Assembly (NCBI RefSeq): GCF_001244545.1
Contig: NZ_LN852696.1
Span: 930,001 to 994,000 of the forward strand
Reading direction: 5' to 3'
Length of the DNA stretch: 64,000 nt
Source: Candidatus Stoquefichus sp. SB1
GTDB lineage: Bacteria; Bacillota_I; Bacilli_A; Erysipelotrichales; Coprobacillaceae
Each line of letters opens with the position of its first letter. Positions within the stretch are counted from its first letter, which is position 1. A program made the translations under genes and the position numbers. This document shows positions 1 through 8,426 of the stretch, piece by piece. The notes beneath the pieces were generated by a model that saw only the letters and a program-made list of their open reading frames with translations, was not told the origin of the DNA and made no database searches.

Positions 1-29
1 TTTTTAGATTTAACAGGAGGATGTAAAAA

Positions 30-191
30 ATGAAAGTAGAAATTGAATATACAAATGATGAAATAACTTGCTTTGAAGACATTTTAGATGTTGTGTTTTG
101 TAGTTATGATATCGAGATATATCTTAGAAGAGATGATGTAAATGTAATACCAACAAGCAAGATAAAAAGTGTTAAGGTAACAGATTTATAG
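30..191 (+). CDS. small phage protein, unknown function (53 aa)
   Basis: A 53-codon frame starts at ATG 30 behind a strong Shine-Dalgarno (ACAGGAGG, 13-20) and ends at TAG 189-191. It is acidic with no transmembrane segment or recognisable motif. The bases before it stay open in the frame ending TGA at 31-33, so a preceding gene may end there with an ATGA overlap, but too little is visible to call it. Position upstream of the late regulator suggests a phage early/middle accessory protein. No function can be assigned. Confidence 0.6.
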   Translation: MKVEIEYTNDEITCFEDILDVVFCSYDIEIYLRRDDVNVIPTSKIKSVKVTDL

Positions 192-225
192 CATCAAAAA
201 AGTATCAAAAGTTTTTATTGATGAA

Positions 226-266
226 AATACCTTGAAACCGTTGGTGTATATAGGTTTTGAGGTATT
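226..266. repeat. 14-bp inverted repeat upstream of the phage small-gene block
   Basis: The arms 226-239 (AATACCTTGAAACC) and 253-266 (GGTTTTGAGGTATT) pair over all 14 positions with two G-U wobbles, around a 13-nt loop. No U-tract follows, so it is not a simple terminator. The right arm contains the possible -35 element of the promoter before the gene at 330, so an operator or a 5'-leader RNA hairpin is plausible. Confidence 0.5.
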
Positions 267-284
267 GATTAAAGTCAATATAAT
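257..284 (+). promoter_or_regulatory. putative promoter for the phage small-gene block
   Basis: TTGAGG (257-262), 16-bp spacer, TATAAT (279-284). It lies in the 138-bp gap before the run of co-directional genes starting at 330. The -35 sits inside the right arm of the inverted repeat, compatible with regulated expression. Inferred from consensus only. Confidence 0.4.
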
Positions 285-329
285 ATAGAGTTATAATGAC
301 GTTAAAATAGACATAAAAGAGGTGGAAAT

Positions 330-602
330 ATGCTTTATTTAAAGAAAAATGTAACCGAAAAACAAATAAAAAAGTATGGATTTAAAAGATGCAGAAAGCC
401 TTATAATGAATTATTCTATTTGTGTATTGCTAGAGGTGTACAGGTTATCTTTATAGGAGATGGAATATTCGTTCAGCATTGGATGAATGATGATCCTAGA
501 ATACATAGTAGGCCTAATTGTAAATACAAAGATGATAGAGAAGTTCTTGATGTTATTTACGATTTGATTACTGATGGATTGATTGAAAGGAGAAGAACAT
601 AA
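330..602 (+). CDS. phage hypothetical protein (90 aa)
   Basis: ATG 330 is preceded by AAAGAGGTGG. The product is basic at the N-terminus (KKNVTEKQIKKYGFKR) with aromatic residues and no transmembrane segment. It overlaps the next gene by one base (stop TAA 600-602, ATG at 602), indicating translational coupling in an early/middle phage operon. I do not recognise a family. Confidence 0.65.
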   Translation: MLYLKKNVTEKQIKKYGFKRCRKPYNELFYLCIARGVQVIFIGDGIFVQHWMNDDPRIHSRPNCKYKDDREVLDVIYDLITDGLIERRRT

Positions 603-931
603 TGACTGATGATCAGCTTAAAGAAATTAATGATTTAAAAAAGGAGATTGAAAATCTAAGGGAACAATTTAAATATGTTGAATCATCATGTCCTTATGAC
701 GTGAAATATGATGGTAGAAAATTTTATGGTAAATTAGCACTTTGTAAAGTATTCGTTGGTAATGACATAGATATGACAAGTGGTAGAGATAGAGTTCTTG
801 TTGAATTTAATGAAGAAATGAAATTGGCAGTTTTGCAAGTTCTACACAGTAGATTAACTATTTTAGAAAATAAATTTAACAATTTAACTGTAAGGAATGA
901 AAGTAGTAGATATGAAAATAACAAAGAATGA
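602..931 (+). CDS. phage hypothetical protein, N-terminal coiled coil (109 aa)
   Basis: It starts one base into the previous stop codon, so it is probably translationally coupled. Residues 1-27 are rich in Leu/Ile/Glu/Lys heptads (LKEINDLKKEIENLREQ) and should form a coiled coil. The C-terminal half is a second amphipathic helix (KLAVLQVLHSRLTILENKF). No catalytic motif is visible. Likely a small phage-specific protein whose partner is unknown. Confidence 0.6.
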   Translation: MTDDQLKEINDLKKEIENLREQFKYVESSCPYDVKYDGRKFYGKLALCKVFVGNDIDMTSGRDRVLVEFNEEMKLAVLQVLHSRLTILENKFNNLTVRNESSRYENNKE

Positions 932-1097
932 ATTTATCGATTTTGAAAAAGCTCAAGGTGCAAAATTACCATATAATATTATAGATGATAGCAATATGTC
1001 ACGTGCAAGATGGATGCTTACATCTTTAGATATAAATAAGTACATTTATATTGCAGACCACTACAATGAATTAAAAAGAAGATATGGGGATGAATAG
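897..1097 (+). CDS. phage hypothetical protein (66 aa)
   Basis: The frame overlaps the 3' end of the preceding gene by 35 bases. Two in-frame ATGs (897 and 912) are possible and neither has an ideal Shine-Dalgarno spacing, so the start is uncertain. The product is small and soluble, ending in basic residues, with no known motif. The stop TAG (1095-1097) is followed at once by the ATG of the next gene, so it belongs to the same operon. Confidence 0.5.
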   Translation: MKVVDMKITKNEFIDFEKAQGAKLPYNIIDDSNMSRARWMLTSLDINKYIYIADHYNELKRRYGDE

Positions 1098-1098
1098 C

Positions 1099-1275
1099 AT
1101 GAAAAATAAATTAGTATATCTCATTTTAATAACAATCATTATGGCGTTGTTTACAGGCATAACGATTGGATTCTGTATAGGAATCAATTCACAAAAACAA
1201 ATCATAAACACAGGAGATATATATAAGTACTATGACGAGCCAATCGATGATGAGCCAAATGTTTGGAATATATAG
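1099..1275 (+). CDS. small phage membrane protein (58 aa)
   Basis: ATG 1099 is preferred over in-frame ATGs at 1084 and 1090 because it follows the previous stop directly and has GGGGATG about 8 bases upstream. One strong transmembrane helix (LVYLILITIIMALFTGITIG) follows a basic MKNK start, with an acidic C-terminal tail (YDEPIDDEP). This predicts a membrane anchor with a short exposed tail. Function unknown; it is far from the lysis module and unlikely to be the main holin. Confidence 0.55.
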   Translation: MKNKLVYLILITIIMALFTGITIGFCIGINSQKQIINTGDIYKYYDEPIDDEPNVWNI

Positions 1276-1301
1276 ATTTGCTTGAATGAGAGGGTGGACT
1301 G

Positions 1302-1679
1302 ATGAAAGAAAAGGATGTCGTGAAGTATTTAAGACAATATAAGCAGCTGCATTATAGACTAGAGTTTGTTGAAAATAAGATTATTGGATTAAAAGCAATA
1401 GGATATGAGGACAATCATTCATCAGCAGTTCAAAAGAAGTCTATAAATGAGTATATAAATGAAAAGGATATAATTATATCCAGGATGAAAAGAATTGAGG
1501 ATTTAGTTAATTTGTATGCAGACACAAAGGAAGGACTTGTTATCAAATACAATTTTATTGAGTTTGAAACACTTGAAAACATTGCTGATCATATGCACTA
1601 CTCAATTGCAACAGTTAAAAGATATTATAAAGCTGGATTAAATAATCTCAAAAACATGATACCAAATGATACCAAATGA
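1302..1679 (+). CDS. ArpU/RinA-like phage late transcription regulator
   Basis: This 125-residue protein sits immediately before the packaging genes, as ArpU/RinA-type activators of late phage transcription do. Residues 1-70 form a basic helical region. Residues about 75-118 resemble sigma-70 region 4: an acidic helix (LVIKYNFIEFETLENIADHM), then a turn and a recognition helix (SIATVKRYYKAGLNNL). ATG 1302 follows GAGAGGGTGG. The last codons come from a 10-bp tandem repeat (accaaatgat). By family role it should switch on the late operon starting near the cos region; the target promoter was not identified. Confidence 0.7.
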   Translation: MKEKDVVKYLRQYKQLHYRLEFVENKIIGLKAIGYEDNHSSAVQKKSINEYINEKDIIISRMKRIEDLVNLYADTKEGLVIKYNFIEFETLENIADHMHYSIATVKRYYKAGLNNLKNMIPNDTK

Positions 1680-1718
1680 ACTGTAATGAGCCTTTCTTAT
1701 GTGATAATATGTTATCGT

Positions 1719-1750
1719 AGAAGTTTTTCAGGAAGAGGAACTTCTTTTCT
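1719..1750 (+). terminator. hairpin with U-rich tail after the late regulator
   Basis: AGAAGTT (1719-1725) and AACTTCT (1739-1745) form a 7-bp stem over a 13-nt loop, followed by a TTTTCTTT tail. It lies between the ArpU-like gene and the HNH gene. Phage late antitermination or late-promoter control often acts at this point. Confidence 0.45.
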
Positions 1751-1776
1751 TTATTTGTGGAAAGGATGTTGATGTT

Positions 1777-2109
1777 GTGAATGAAGATGAATTAGAAGCA
1801 TGGATAAATAAACTTATTGAATCTAATGAGTTATGGAAGTTCTATAAATCAAAGCAATTCAGAAGATTAAGAAAAGAAGTACTGAATGATGATCATCATG
1901 AGTGTCAGATATGCAGATGTGCTAATGCAACAATAGCACATCATGTTCAGCATGTGAGGAAGTATCCAAGATTAGCATTATCTAAATACTATTATTATAA
2001 AGGAAAGAAGTATCGCAATCTTATTTCTGTATGCAAGACATGCCATAACATATTGCATCCTGAAAAGCATAAGGGATATAAGAAACCAATTACAGAAGAA
2101 AGGTGTTAA
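1777..2109 (+). CDS. HNH endonuclease (DNA packaging associated)
   Basis: A 110-residue protein with the HNH zinc-finger layout: CQIC, then AHHVQH holding the catalytic His pair, then CKTCHNILHP. The start is GTG 1777, with AAAGGATG (1761-1768) at good spacing; no ATG is in frame nearby. Genes of this type next to terminase in HK97-like phages assist the large terminase in cutting cos DNA. The adjacent non-coding G/C-tract region and P27-like small terminase fit that role. Confidence 0.85.
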   Translation: MNEDELEAWINKLIESNELWKFYKSKQFRRLRKEVLNDDHHECQICRCANATIAHHVQHVRKYPRLALSKYYYYKGKKYRNLISVCKTCHNILHPEKHKGYKKPITEERC

Positions 2110-2111
2110 GA

Positions 2112-2366
2112 ATGGAAGAGAAAGAAACAGTCAAACAAAAACAAAAAAATAAATATCAAAATATTAACAGACAAAAAGTATATGAAATATATGGTCATGT
2201 CAGATACATTGTTCAGCGTAACCATTGTGAACCAATAACAGTTGATGATGTTATGAACTCAATCAATGATCATCACTATGAAAAAATATTTTCTTTATTT
2301 AATTATGAAAAAGAATTGGTTGATTATGTATTGAAATATGTAAAGAATAATATGAAAAAAGAATAA
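2112..2366 (+). CDS. phage hypothetical protein between HNH and terminase (84 aa)
   Basis: ATG 2112 is preferred over GTG 2103 because AAAGG (2099-2103) is 8 bases upstream. The product is highly charged at both ends (KQKQKNKYQN and VKNNMKKE) and largely helical, with an acidic/His segment (DDVMNSINDHHYEK). No catalytic motif is visible. Its position between the HNH gene and the terminase genes suggests a packaging or late-control accessory, but this is inference. Confidence 0.55.
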   Translation: MEEKETVKQKQKNKYQNINRQKVYEIYGHVRYIVQRNHCEPITVDDVMNSINDHHYEKIFSLFNYEKELVDYVLKYVKNNMKKE

Positions 2367-2595
2367 AAATATACCCCCCATCAAAATAAAATCAATTTCT
2401 CATGGGGAGACTTTCAACGGAGAGGGGACACGACATTTCCGATTTCTCACTCACGCATATGAAAAACAACGTGAATCGATTTGATTTTATTTGATATATT
2501 TATTCATGGAAACAGTACAGTTATGTACATATAGATACCAGATAGCAGCACTATTGAGAGGTGATAGCATATGAATTGATGATATATTAATTATC
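2367..2595 (+). other. non-coding packaging region, candidate cos site
   Basis: This gene-free stretch lies between the HNH side and the small terminase. It contains a C6 run (2374-2379), the dyad CCCCAT (2376-2381)/ATGGGG (2402-2407), and purine-rich G blocks (GGGGAGA, CGGAGAGGGGACACGAC) before 2433. G-tracts in so AT-rich a region are striking. In HK97-like phages of Firmicutes, cos sites with such G/C tracts sit just upstream of terS beside an HNH gene. The rest (2440-2595) is AT-rich and probably holds terminase binding sites. Confidence 0.5.
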
Positions 2596-2613
2596 GTGGA
2601 GGTGATTATTAAA

Positions 2614-2952
2614 GTGGAAAAGATTAATGTTGATACAATCCACAGAACAAAGGAATATAAGGAACTGAAACAGGGGCTTATTGATCAGTTGAAATTTGAT
2701 GGAAAGGAAAATAATCAGAACCTGGACCTTATAAGTGATTATATGGATATGTATGTTACAAAGAAACTCTTAAAAGAGGATATCTTTGAAAGAGGTGTAA
2801 CGGTTGAAGTATATACTGCCAAAGGAGATGTGAATTATAAGAAGAATGACAGCATAACAGAACTGACAAAAGTCAATATGCAGATGCTTAGAATTCTACA
2901 GCATTTAAATATCAGCATTGGGGCAAATGGTGATGCTGATGACGAGATGTAA
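2614..2952 (+). CDS. P27-like phage terminase small subunit
   Basis: GTG 2614 is chosen because GGAGGTG (2598-2604) lies 9 bases upstream; an upstream GTG (2596) overlaps that Shine-Dalgarno. The 112-residue product is helical, with the P27-family layout: LISDYMDMYVTKKLLKEDI, then a short beta segment (GVTVEVYTAKGD), then a leucine-rich C-terminal helix (MQMLRILQHLNI). The small subunit recognises phage DNA and recruits the large subunit. It overlaps the large-subunit gene, as terS/terL pairs often do. Confidence 0.7.
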   Translation: MEKINVDTIHRTKEYKELKQGLIDQLKFDGKENNQNLDLISDYMDMYVTKKLLKEDIFERGVTVEVYTAKGDVNYKKNDSITELTKVNMQMLRILQHLNISIGANGDADDEM

Positions 2953-4579
2953 ACTTCCAGCAGATGTAAAAAGATATATTAATTTTGTACATAATCATGA
3001 AGATGAGAATTGCGAGTGGACTTTAAAATTCTGTGATTTAGTAACCAGAATATTTGAAAATGAAAATCTGTTTTATGATGAAAGTCGAATAGAAAAGTAT
3101 TTTACATATCAGAAATATTTTCCCTATGATTTATTTCTGTGGGAGAAATGCCTGTTTGTTCTTCATAACTGTGTATTTAGGGAAGATGGATATCCTCGGT
3201 GGCCTGATTTGCTTTGCATTGTAGGACGTGGTGCTGGAAAGAATGGTTATCTTTCATTTGAGGATTTTTGTCTGCTTTCGCCAACGCATGGAATTAAAAA
3301 CTACAACATTGATATCTATGCAACAAGTGAGGATCAGGCAAAAACAACTTTCAAGGAAATTTACGAAGTTCTTGAAGCCAATGAAATGAAATTGAAAAAA
3401 TTCTTTACATGGAATAAGGAAATCATCACAAATATAAAGACAAATTCATCATTAAGATTCAGGACTCGAAATGCAGATACAAAAGATGGCGGACGTCCTG
3501 GGAAAAATGACTTTGATGAAAAACATGCATATGAAAATTTTGAATTGATAGATGTTGCCAATACTGGGTTGGGAAAAATAAAGCACCCACGAACAACATC
3601 TATTTCTACACAGGGAGATGTGCGTGATGGTCCGCTTGATGATGATGTACAGGTTGCAAAGGATATACTTGATGGGAAGACAACCGATAATGGTTTGCTT
3701 CCTTTTTTGTGTATGCTTGACAGCAAGGATGAAGTCAATGATGAAAGAATGTGGAACAAGGCAAATCCTTCTTTGAGATATAGACCAGACTTGCTTGAAC
3801 AGATGAGAAAGGAATATGTAGCATATCTTAGACATCCTGATAAATCGAGGGCTTTTATCGTCAAGAGAATGAATCTTATTGAAGAGCGAAAAGATATTGC
3901 TGTCACTTCATGGGATAACATTCTTGCAACAAATAGAAAGATACCTGATCTAGAGGGATACGAATGCATTGCTGCAATTGACTATGCAAGAACAAGCGAC
4001 TTTGTGTCGGCAGGATTACTATTTAAAAAGAACAACATAAGATACTGGGTTACACATGCATGGTTTTGCAAGAACTCACGAGACAAGCATAGAATCAAGG
4101 TGGATTTAAAGATGATGGAAGATATGGGCGTGCTGACGATTATAGACGATATAGAAATCAAGCCAGAAATAGTTGTTGACTGGCTATATGAGCAGCAAAG
4201 AAAATATCGTATTAAAAAAATATGTATGGATAATTTTAGAATTACACTGTTTAGCACATATCTAAAAAAGATTGGATTTGATGCAAAAGACAAGAAAAGA
4301 GTAAAGCTTGTAAGACCATCAGACATTATGAAGATATATCCATCAATTGACTCGTGGTTTATGAATAAAATAATCGTGTGGGGAGATGATCCATTTATGA
4401 GATGGTGCACAAACAATGCAAAAGTCGTACCAATGGGAAAAGATAATTTTGTCTATGACAAGCAGGAACCAAAATCAAGGAAGACAGATGGATTCATGGC
4501 ATTTGTAGCCGCAGCAACATGTGATGAAGAACTGATAGAATATGTTGAAATGCCACCATTAGATGTTATTGAATACTGA
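2927..4579 (+). CDS. phage terminase large subunit (packaging ATPase/nuclease)
   Basis: About 550 residues, of the Terminase_1/HK97-like type. The ATPase half shows the Walker A-like loop GRGAGKNG, then a strand ending in NDFDEKHAY that resembles Walker B. The nuclease half begins near EGYECIAAIDYARTSDF, where the Asp is a likely metal ligand, and ends with DGFMAFVAAA. It pumps DNA into the prohead and cuts at cos. The start is ambiguous among TTG 2918 and ATG 2927, 2933 and 2939, all overlapping terS and none with a strong Shine-Dalgarno. Confidence 0.92.
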   Translation: MVMLMTRCKLPADVKRYINFVHNHEDENCEWTLKFCDLVTRIFENENLFYDESRIEKYFTYQKYFPYDLFLWEKCLFVLHNCVFREDGYPRWPDLLCIVGRGAGKNGYLSFEDFCLLSPTHGIKNYNIDIYATSEDQAKTTFKEIYEVLEANEMKLKKFFTWNKEIITNIKTNSSLRFRTRNADTKDGGRPGKNDFDEKHAYENFELIDVANTGLGKIKHPRTTSISTQGDVRDGPLDDDVQVAKDILDGKTTDNGLLPFLCMLDSKDEVNDERMWNKANPSLRYRPDLLEQMRKEYVAYLRHPDKSRAFIVKRMNLIEERKDIAVTSWDNILATNRKIPDLEGYECIAAIDYARTSDFVSAGLLFKKNNIRYWVTHAWFCKNSRDKHRIKVDLKMMEDMGVLTIIDDIEIKPEIVVDWLYEQQRKYRIKKICMDNFRITLFSTYLKKIGFDAKDKKRVKLVRPSDIMKIYPSIDSWFMNKIIVWGDDPFMRWCTNNAKVVPMGKDNFVYDKQEPKSRKTDGFMAFVAAATCDEELIEYVEMPPLDVIEY

Positions 4580-4596
4580 TGAAAGGAGGTGGTTGA

Positions 4597-5805
4597 ATGG
4601 GAATAATGAGAAGTGTTGAAGGGTGGCTTTTTTCAAAATTATTTGATAATGGAAAACTGGAATTAAGCAATGCATCACTGGAATCTTTACAGGCCGAACT
4701 GTACTTTAAGGAACTTGCACTTGCAAAAGTGAAATCGATATATTCAGTATGCTTGAGTTCATGTATATTGAATAAATATCATAAGAATGAAATCATCAGA
4801 GATAATGATTACTATCTTTGGAATATAAGACCAAATAAGAATCAGAACAGAATTCAATTCTTTGATCAGATTATTGGCAAACTCATAAATGATAATGAAT
4901 GTCTTGTGATTTATTATAATGATCAGCTATTGATTGCTGATGACTTCCAGAAAGATGAATATGCATTATTAAAAAATGAATACAGTTCAGTTGTTGTTAA
5001 GGATTTTTCTTTTCAAAGAAAGTTCTATGAGAATGAAGTTTATTATTTTTCACTAAATGATGAAAATATTAAAAGATATATTGATGGTGTATATCAAAGC
5101 TATGCTCAAATTTTGGGAGCCAGCAAGGAAATTTATCTTGATCAGGCAGATAAGCATTATTTTTTGAATGTTTCAACAGAAGCAAGACATGATCCGAAGT
5201 TTGCTGAAAACTTTACAGACATGACAGGAGAAAAACTGAAAAAATTTCTAAAGCATGGGAAAAATGCATTGCCTGTCTATGATGGATTTGAGTGGGTTCG
5301 TGATTCGCCAAAAAGTGCATCTACAACAGTTGATTACAGAGAAATGAGAAAAGAAGTATTTTCATCATGTGCAGAGGCATTCAATATACCAACTGCATTG
5401 ATGTTTTCTGATACTGCGAACCTGGATACAAAAGTAGTTGACAATCTGATTACATTCGGATTAAAGAAAATGACAAATATGATTCAAAATGAAATATCAT
5501 CAAAAAATGTCGGTTTATCAAATTTCATGGATGATCATTATGAATTTGATATTACAAAAATCAAATATTTTAATCCTCTGGAAAACGCAGCAAGCATAGA
5601 AAAATTATTAGGGACAGGTGCCTACTGCATTGATGAAATTAGAGTCAAGGGTGGCGATAAGCCGTTGGACACTGAATGGTCTAAGAGGCATTTTATGACA
5701 AAGAACTTTGGAACAATCGAGGAATTGCTTAAGTATGCTGAGAATTTCGGTGACATAGAGACAATTCATGAAGACGATAATTCATTTAAAGGAGGTGATG
5801 AATAA
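4597..5805 (+). CDS. HK97-type phage portal protein
   Basis: A 402-residue portal protein at the expected place between terminase and prohead protease. ATG 4597 follows GAAAGGAGGTGG. The C-terminal half contains the conserved portal pattern around AEAFNIPTALMFSDTANLD with following helices (LITFGLKKMTNMIQNEIS). The dodecameric portal forms the DNA entry vertex and the head-tail connection. The gene ends two codons after the Shine-Dalgarno of the protease gene, so the head genes are tightly coupled. Confidence 0.9.
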   Translation: MGIMRSVEGWLFSKLFDNGKLELSNASLESLQAELYFKELALAKVKSIYSVCLSSCILNKYHKNEIIRDNDYYLWNIRPNKNQNRIQFFDQIIGKLINDNECLVIYYNDQLLIADDFQKDEYALLKNEYSSVVVKDFSFQRKFYENEVYYFSLNDENIKRYIDGVYQSYAQILGASKEIYLDQADKHYFLNVSTEARHDPKFAENFTDMTGEKLKKFLKHGKNALPVYDGFEWVRDSPKSASTTVDYREMRKEVFSSCAEAFNIPTALMFSDTANLDTKVVDNLITFGLKKMTNMIQNEISSKNVGLSNFMDDHYEFDITKIKYFNPLENAASIEKLLGTGAYCIDEIRVKGGDKPLDTEWSKRHFMTKNFGTIEELLKYAENFGDIETIHEDDNSFKGGDE

Positions 5806-6564
5806 ATGAAATGGGAGTTAAAGCAAAGCACAGCAACCCAAAATACTTTGGAACTTTATATCTATGATGATATACAGAGTGGATATTATGACTGGTGGAA
5901 TTGCCGAGAGGTAGTAAGTGAAACAAGTCAGGATTTCTTTAGGGAACAGCTAGAAAAATATCATGATGTCAATCAGATTAATGTCTATATTAATTCTAAC
6001 GGTGGCGATGTCATGGAGGCTTATGGAATGACATCATTATTGCAGAGACATCAGGCGAAAGTGACATGCTATGTTGATGGGTTTGCATTTAGTGCAGCAG
6101 CATTATTCTTAGCGGTTGCTGATCATGTTGTTATGGCAAAGCAGGCGACTGTATTATTGCACAACATGCTTTCAAGCTGTTATGGAAATGCTAATGATTT
6201 TAGAAAGATGGCAGATGACTTGGATAAGCTGATGGAAGCGAATAGACAGCTGTTCTTATCTAAGATGAACATTACAGAAGATGAACTGATTGAAGCAATG
6301 AATAAGGAAACTATCTATACTGCACAGGAATGTATTGAAAATGGACTTGCTGATGAAATTAGTGGAGAAACAAACATTGATGACATTGCTAAGATTGCAC
6401 AGATACGTGAAAACCAGATTCAAATGATGATCGTAAGACAAAAGAATTTATCTTCTGTGTTAAACCAGCTAAAGCAGCAGGAAATTATACATGAGCAAGA
6501 TCCTGAACCAAAACCAAAACATGAAGAAAACAAATTAAAGGCTTTCTTTGAAAAAGCTTTTTAA
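5806..6564 (+). CDS. ClpP-like prohead maturation protease
   Basis: A 252-residue protein with the ClpP/crotonase fold seen in phage head proteases: INSNGGDVMEAYGM (oxyanion loop), GFAFSAAALF with the nucleophilic Ser, and VLLHNML with the catalytic His. It starts directly after the portal stop codon, with GGAGGTG (5791-5797). The C-terminal 60 residues are charged and probably act as a scaffold-like tail. It should cleave the N-terminal delta domain of the capsid protein during maturation. Confidence 0.9.
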   Translation: MKWELKQSTATQNTLELYIYDDIQSGYYDWWNCREVVSETSQDFFREQLEKYHDVNQINVYINSNGGDVMEAYGMTSLLQRHQAKVTCYVDGFAFSAAALFLAVADHVVMAKQATVLLHNMLSSCYGNANDFRKMADDLDKLMEANRQLFLSKMNITEDELIEAMNKETIYTAQECIENGLADEISGETNIDDIAKIAQIRENQIQMMIVRQKNLSSVLNQLKQQEIIHEQDPEPKPKHEENKLKAFFEKAF

Positions 6565-6590
6565 ATTAAAAATTACCAAGGAGGAAAATT

Positions 6591-7772
6591 ATGAATTTAC
6601 AATTAAAGCAATATCTAGAAACAATGAAAACTGCAATGAAAGAGGGAAATGTAGATCAATATTCACAGGCATTTTCACAATATCATGAAGAACTGATTCA
6701 ATCAATTCAGAATGATTATGAACAGTTTAGACAAACAAATGATTCTCAAATCTTAGAAAAACGTGGGATCAGACAATTAACTTCGGAAGAAAAGAAGTAT
6801 TATCAGGAATTTATTGATAAGGCAAAGTCAATCAATCCTAAGCAGGAAATTACCGATATGAATAAAGGTATGCCTGAAACTGTTATTACAGATGTATATA
6901 GAGAATTGACTCAATCGCATCCACTGCTTGCAAAAATCAATTTTCAGTTTACATCATTTTCAACAAAATGGATTATTAGTGATCACACAAAACAAACAGC
7001 AGCATGGGGAGAAATCACTGCTAAAATCACGGAGGAAATTACATCAGCATTCAAGGAATACGATATGAAACAGTTCAAGTTATCTGCATTCTTTGTATTA
7101 TCAAAACCTATGCTTGAATTAGGACCTGAATGGGTAGATGCTTATGTAAGAACAGTGCTATATGATTCACTTGCAAACTCATTAGAAAATTCTATTGTTA
7201 CTGGTACAGGTAAGAATATGCCTATTGGCTATGATAGAGATATTCACACAGGAGTTTCAGTAACAGATGGCGTTTATCCTAGAAAGAAAAAAGTGAAAAT
7301 CAAATCATTTAGACCAAAGGAATATGGAAAGGTATTGGCTGTTATGGCAAAGACAGAAAAAGGAAATGCCAGAAAATTTGATAAGGTGCTGCTTGCAGTT
7401 AACATGACTGACTATTTAACTAAGATCATGCCTGCCACAACAGCAAGCAATATAGATGGTACATATACTCAAAATATTTTCCCATTTCCTACAGAAACAG
7501 TTATCTCAAATGAATTGGCAGATGGTGAAGCCTTATTAATGCTTCCCGAAGAATACTTTGCAGGACTTGGAACATCAAAAGAGGGAAAAATATTATATGA
7601 TGATTCTGTGAAGTTCTTCGAGGACCAAAGAGCATTTATGATTAAGTTATATGGAAATGGTAGACCATACGATAATACTGTATCGGTACTATTGGATATT
7701 TCTGAATTAGAGGAATTATACACTGTTGTCAAAACATTATCCGAAACACCAACAGCTGATCCAGCTGTTTAA
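6591..7772 (+). CDS. HK97-fold phage major capsid protein
   Basis: A 393-residue capsid protein after the protease gene. ATG 6591 has AAGGAGG upstream. Residues 1 to about 100 are a helical, charged delta domain acting as an internal scaffold. The HK97-fold core begins near MPETVITDVYRELTQSHPLL and continues with the E-loop/A-domain pattern (TVSVLLDISELEELYTV at the end). The order protease-capsid supports removal of the N-terminal segment on maturation; the exact cut site is not evident. Confidence 0.92.
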   Translation: MNLQLKQYLETMKTAMKEGNVDQYSQAFSQYHEELIQSIQNDYEQFRQTNDSQILEKRGIRQLTSEEKKYYQEFIDKAKSINPKQEITDMNKGMPETVITDVYRELTQSHPLLAKINFQFTSFSTKWIISDHTKQTAAWGEITAKITEEITSAFKEYDMKQFKLSAFFVLSKPMLELGPEWVDAYVRTVLYDSLANSLENSIVTGTGKNMPIGYDRDIHTGVSVTDGVYPRKKKVKIKSFRPKEYGKVLAVMAKTEKGNARKFDKVLLAVNMTDYLTKIMPATTASNIDGTYTQNIFPFPTETVISNELADGEALLMLPEEYFAGLGTSKEGKILYDDSVKFFEDQRAFMIKLYGNGRPYDNTVSVLLDISELEELYTVVKTLSETPTADPAV

Positions 7773-7774
7773 AA

Positions 7775-8095
7775 ATGCAAGATTTAAAGATCAGCAGTAC
7801 TTTCTTTGAAGAAATAAAAAATGACTGTGGTGTAACATGGGATAACGCAAAAACAAATACACGCATCAATGGCATTGTCAGTAATGCCATTGATGAATTT
7901 CAAGAATGGTTTGGTAAGGATGTAGATGTTGAACATTATGGAAATATTAGAAAAATGTTTATGGCGTATGTGAGATATCATTATTATGATCAGGGTGAAG
8001 ATTTCAAGAAGAATTATGCTTCTGATATCCTGAATGAAAGAATGAAATATGAGGTTACTGAATATGAAAAATCAAAACAAGCCAATGTATCGTGA
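7775..8095 (+). CDS. phage head-tail connector protein (gp6-like)
   Basis: A 106-residue mostly helical protein immediately downstream of the capsid gene, the usual position of the HK97 gp6/phage_connect adaptor. It contains EEIKNDCGVTWDNAKTNTRINGIV and a long C-terminal helix. It should form a ring under the portal. ATG 7775 follows the capsid stop by two bases, so it is probably reached by coupled translation. Family assignment rests on synteny and size. Confidence 0.7.
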   Translation: MQDLKISSTFFEEIKNDCGVTWDNAKTNTRINGIVSNAIDEFQEWFGKDVDVEHYGNIRKMFMAYVRYHYYDQGEDFKKNYASDILNERMKYEVTEYEKSKQANVS

Positions 8096-8426
8096 TGGAT
8101 ATATTTATATTCTTAAGGAAATCATTAAAAAAAATGAATTTAACGCAAAAGAAAAAGGGAAGTTCTATGAAATTATTGTAGAGCTTCCCTTTAATGAATT
8201 ATCAAAAAGAATCCAGGATAAGGAATTAATCAATAAGTTTGGTGCACAGCTGGATTTAAAGATAGAGGTTCCTAACTGTCAATTGAATTTTGATGATAAA
8301 TACTATGTTATTGTCAATAATGACAGCACAAAAGTATTTGATATTACATATCATGATGATACTGATGAAAGGTATTATCTTTATTTAACAATAGTAGGAG
8401 TGAAAGAAAATGTCACTATTGGTTGA
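8064..8426 (+). CDS. phage head-closure/adaptor protein
   Basis: ATG 8064 is chosen over ATG 8049 because GAGGT (8051-8055) is 8 bases upstream. The 120-residue product is beta-rich (FYEIIVELPF, DLKIEVPNCQLNFDDKYYVIV, YYLYLTIVGV), like the head-closure stopper proteins that follow gp6-type adaptors. It overlaps both neighbours by several codons. Function assigned by gene order. Confidence 0.6.
   Translation: MKNQNKPMYRDGYIYILKEIIKKNEFNAKEKGKFYEIIVELPFNELSKRIQDKELINKFGAQLDLKIEVPNCQLNFDDKYYVIVNNDSTKVFDITYHDDTDERYYLYLTIVGVKENVTIG

Noticed and set aside
3361-4416. Long open frames on the minus strand within the terminase gene (up to 202 codons)
   Set aside because: They lie wholly inside a strongly conserved terminase frame, have no Shine-Dalgarno and encode low-complexity Ser/Phe-rich products; they are antisense shadows of AT-rich coding DNA.
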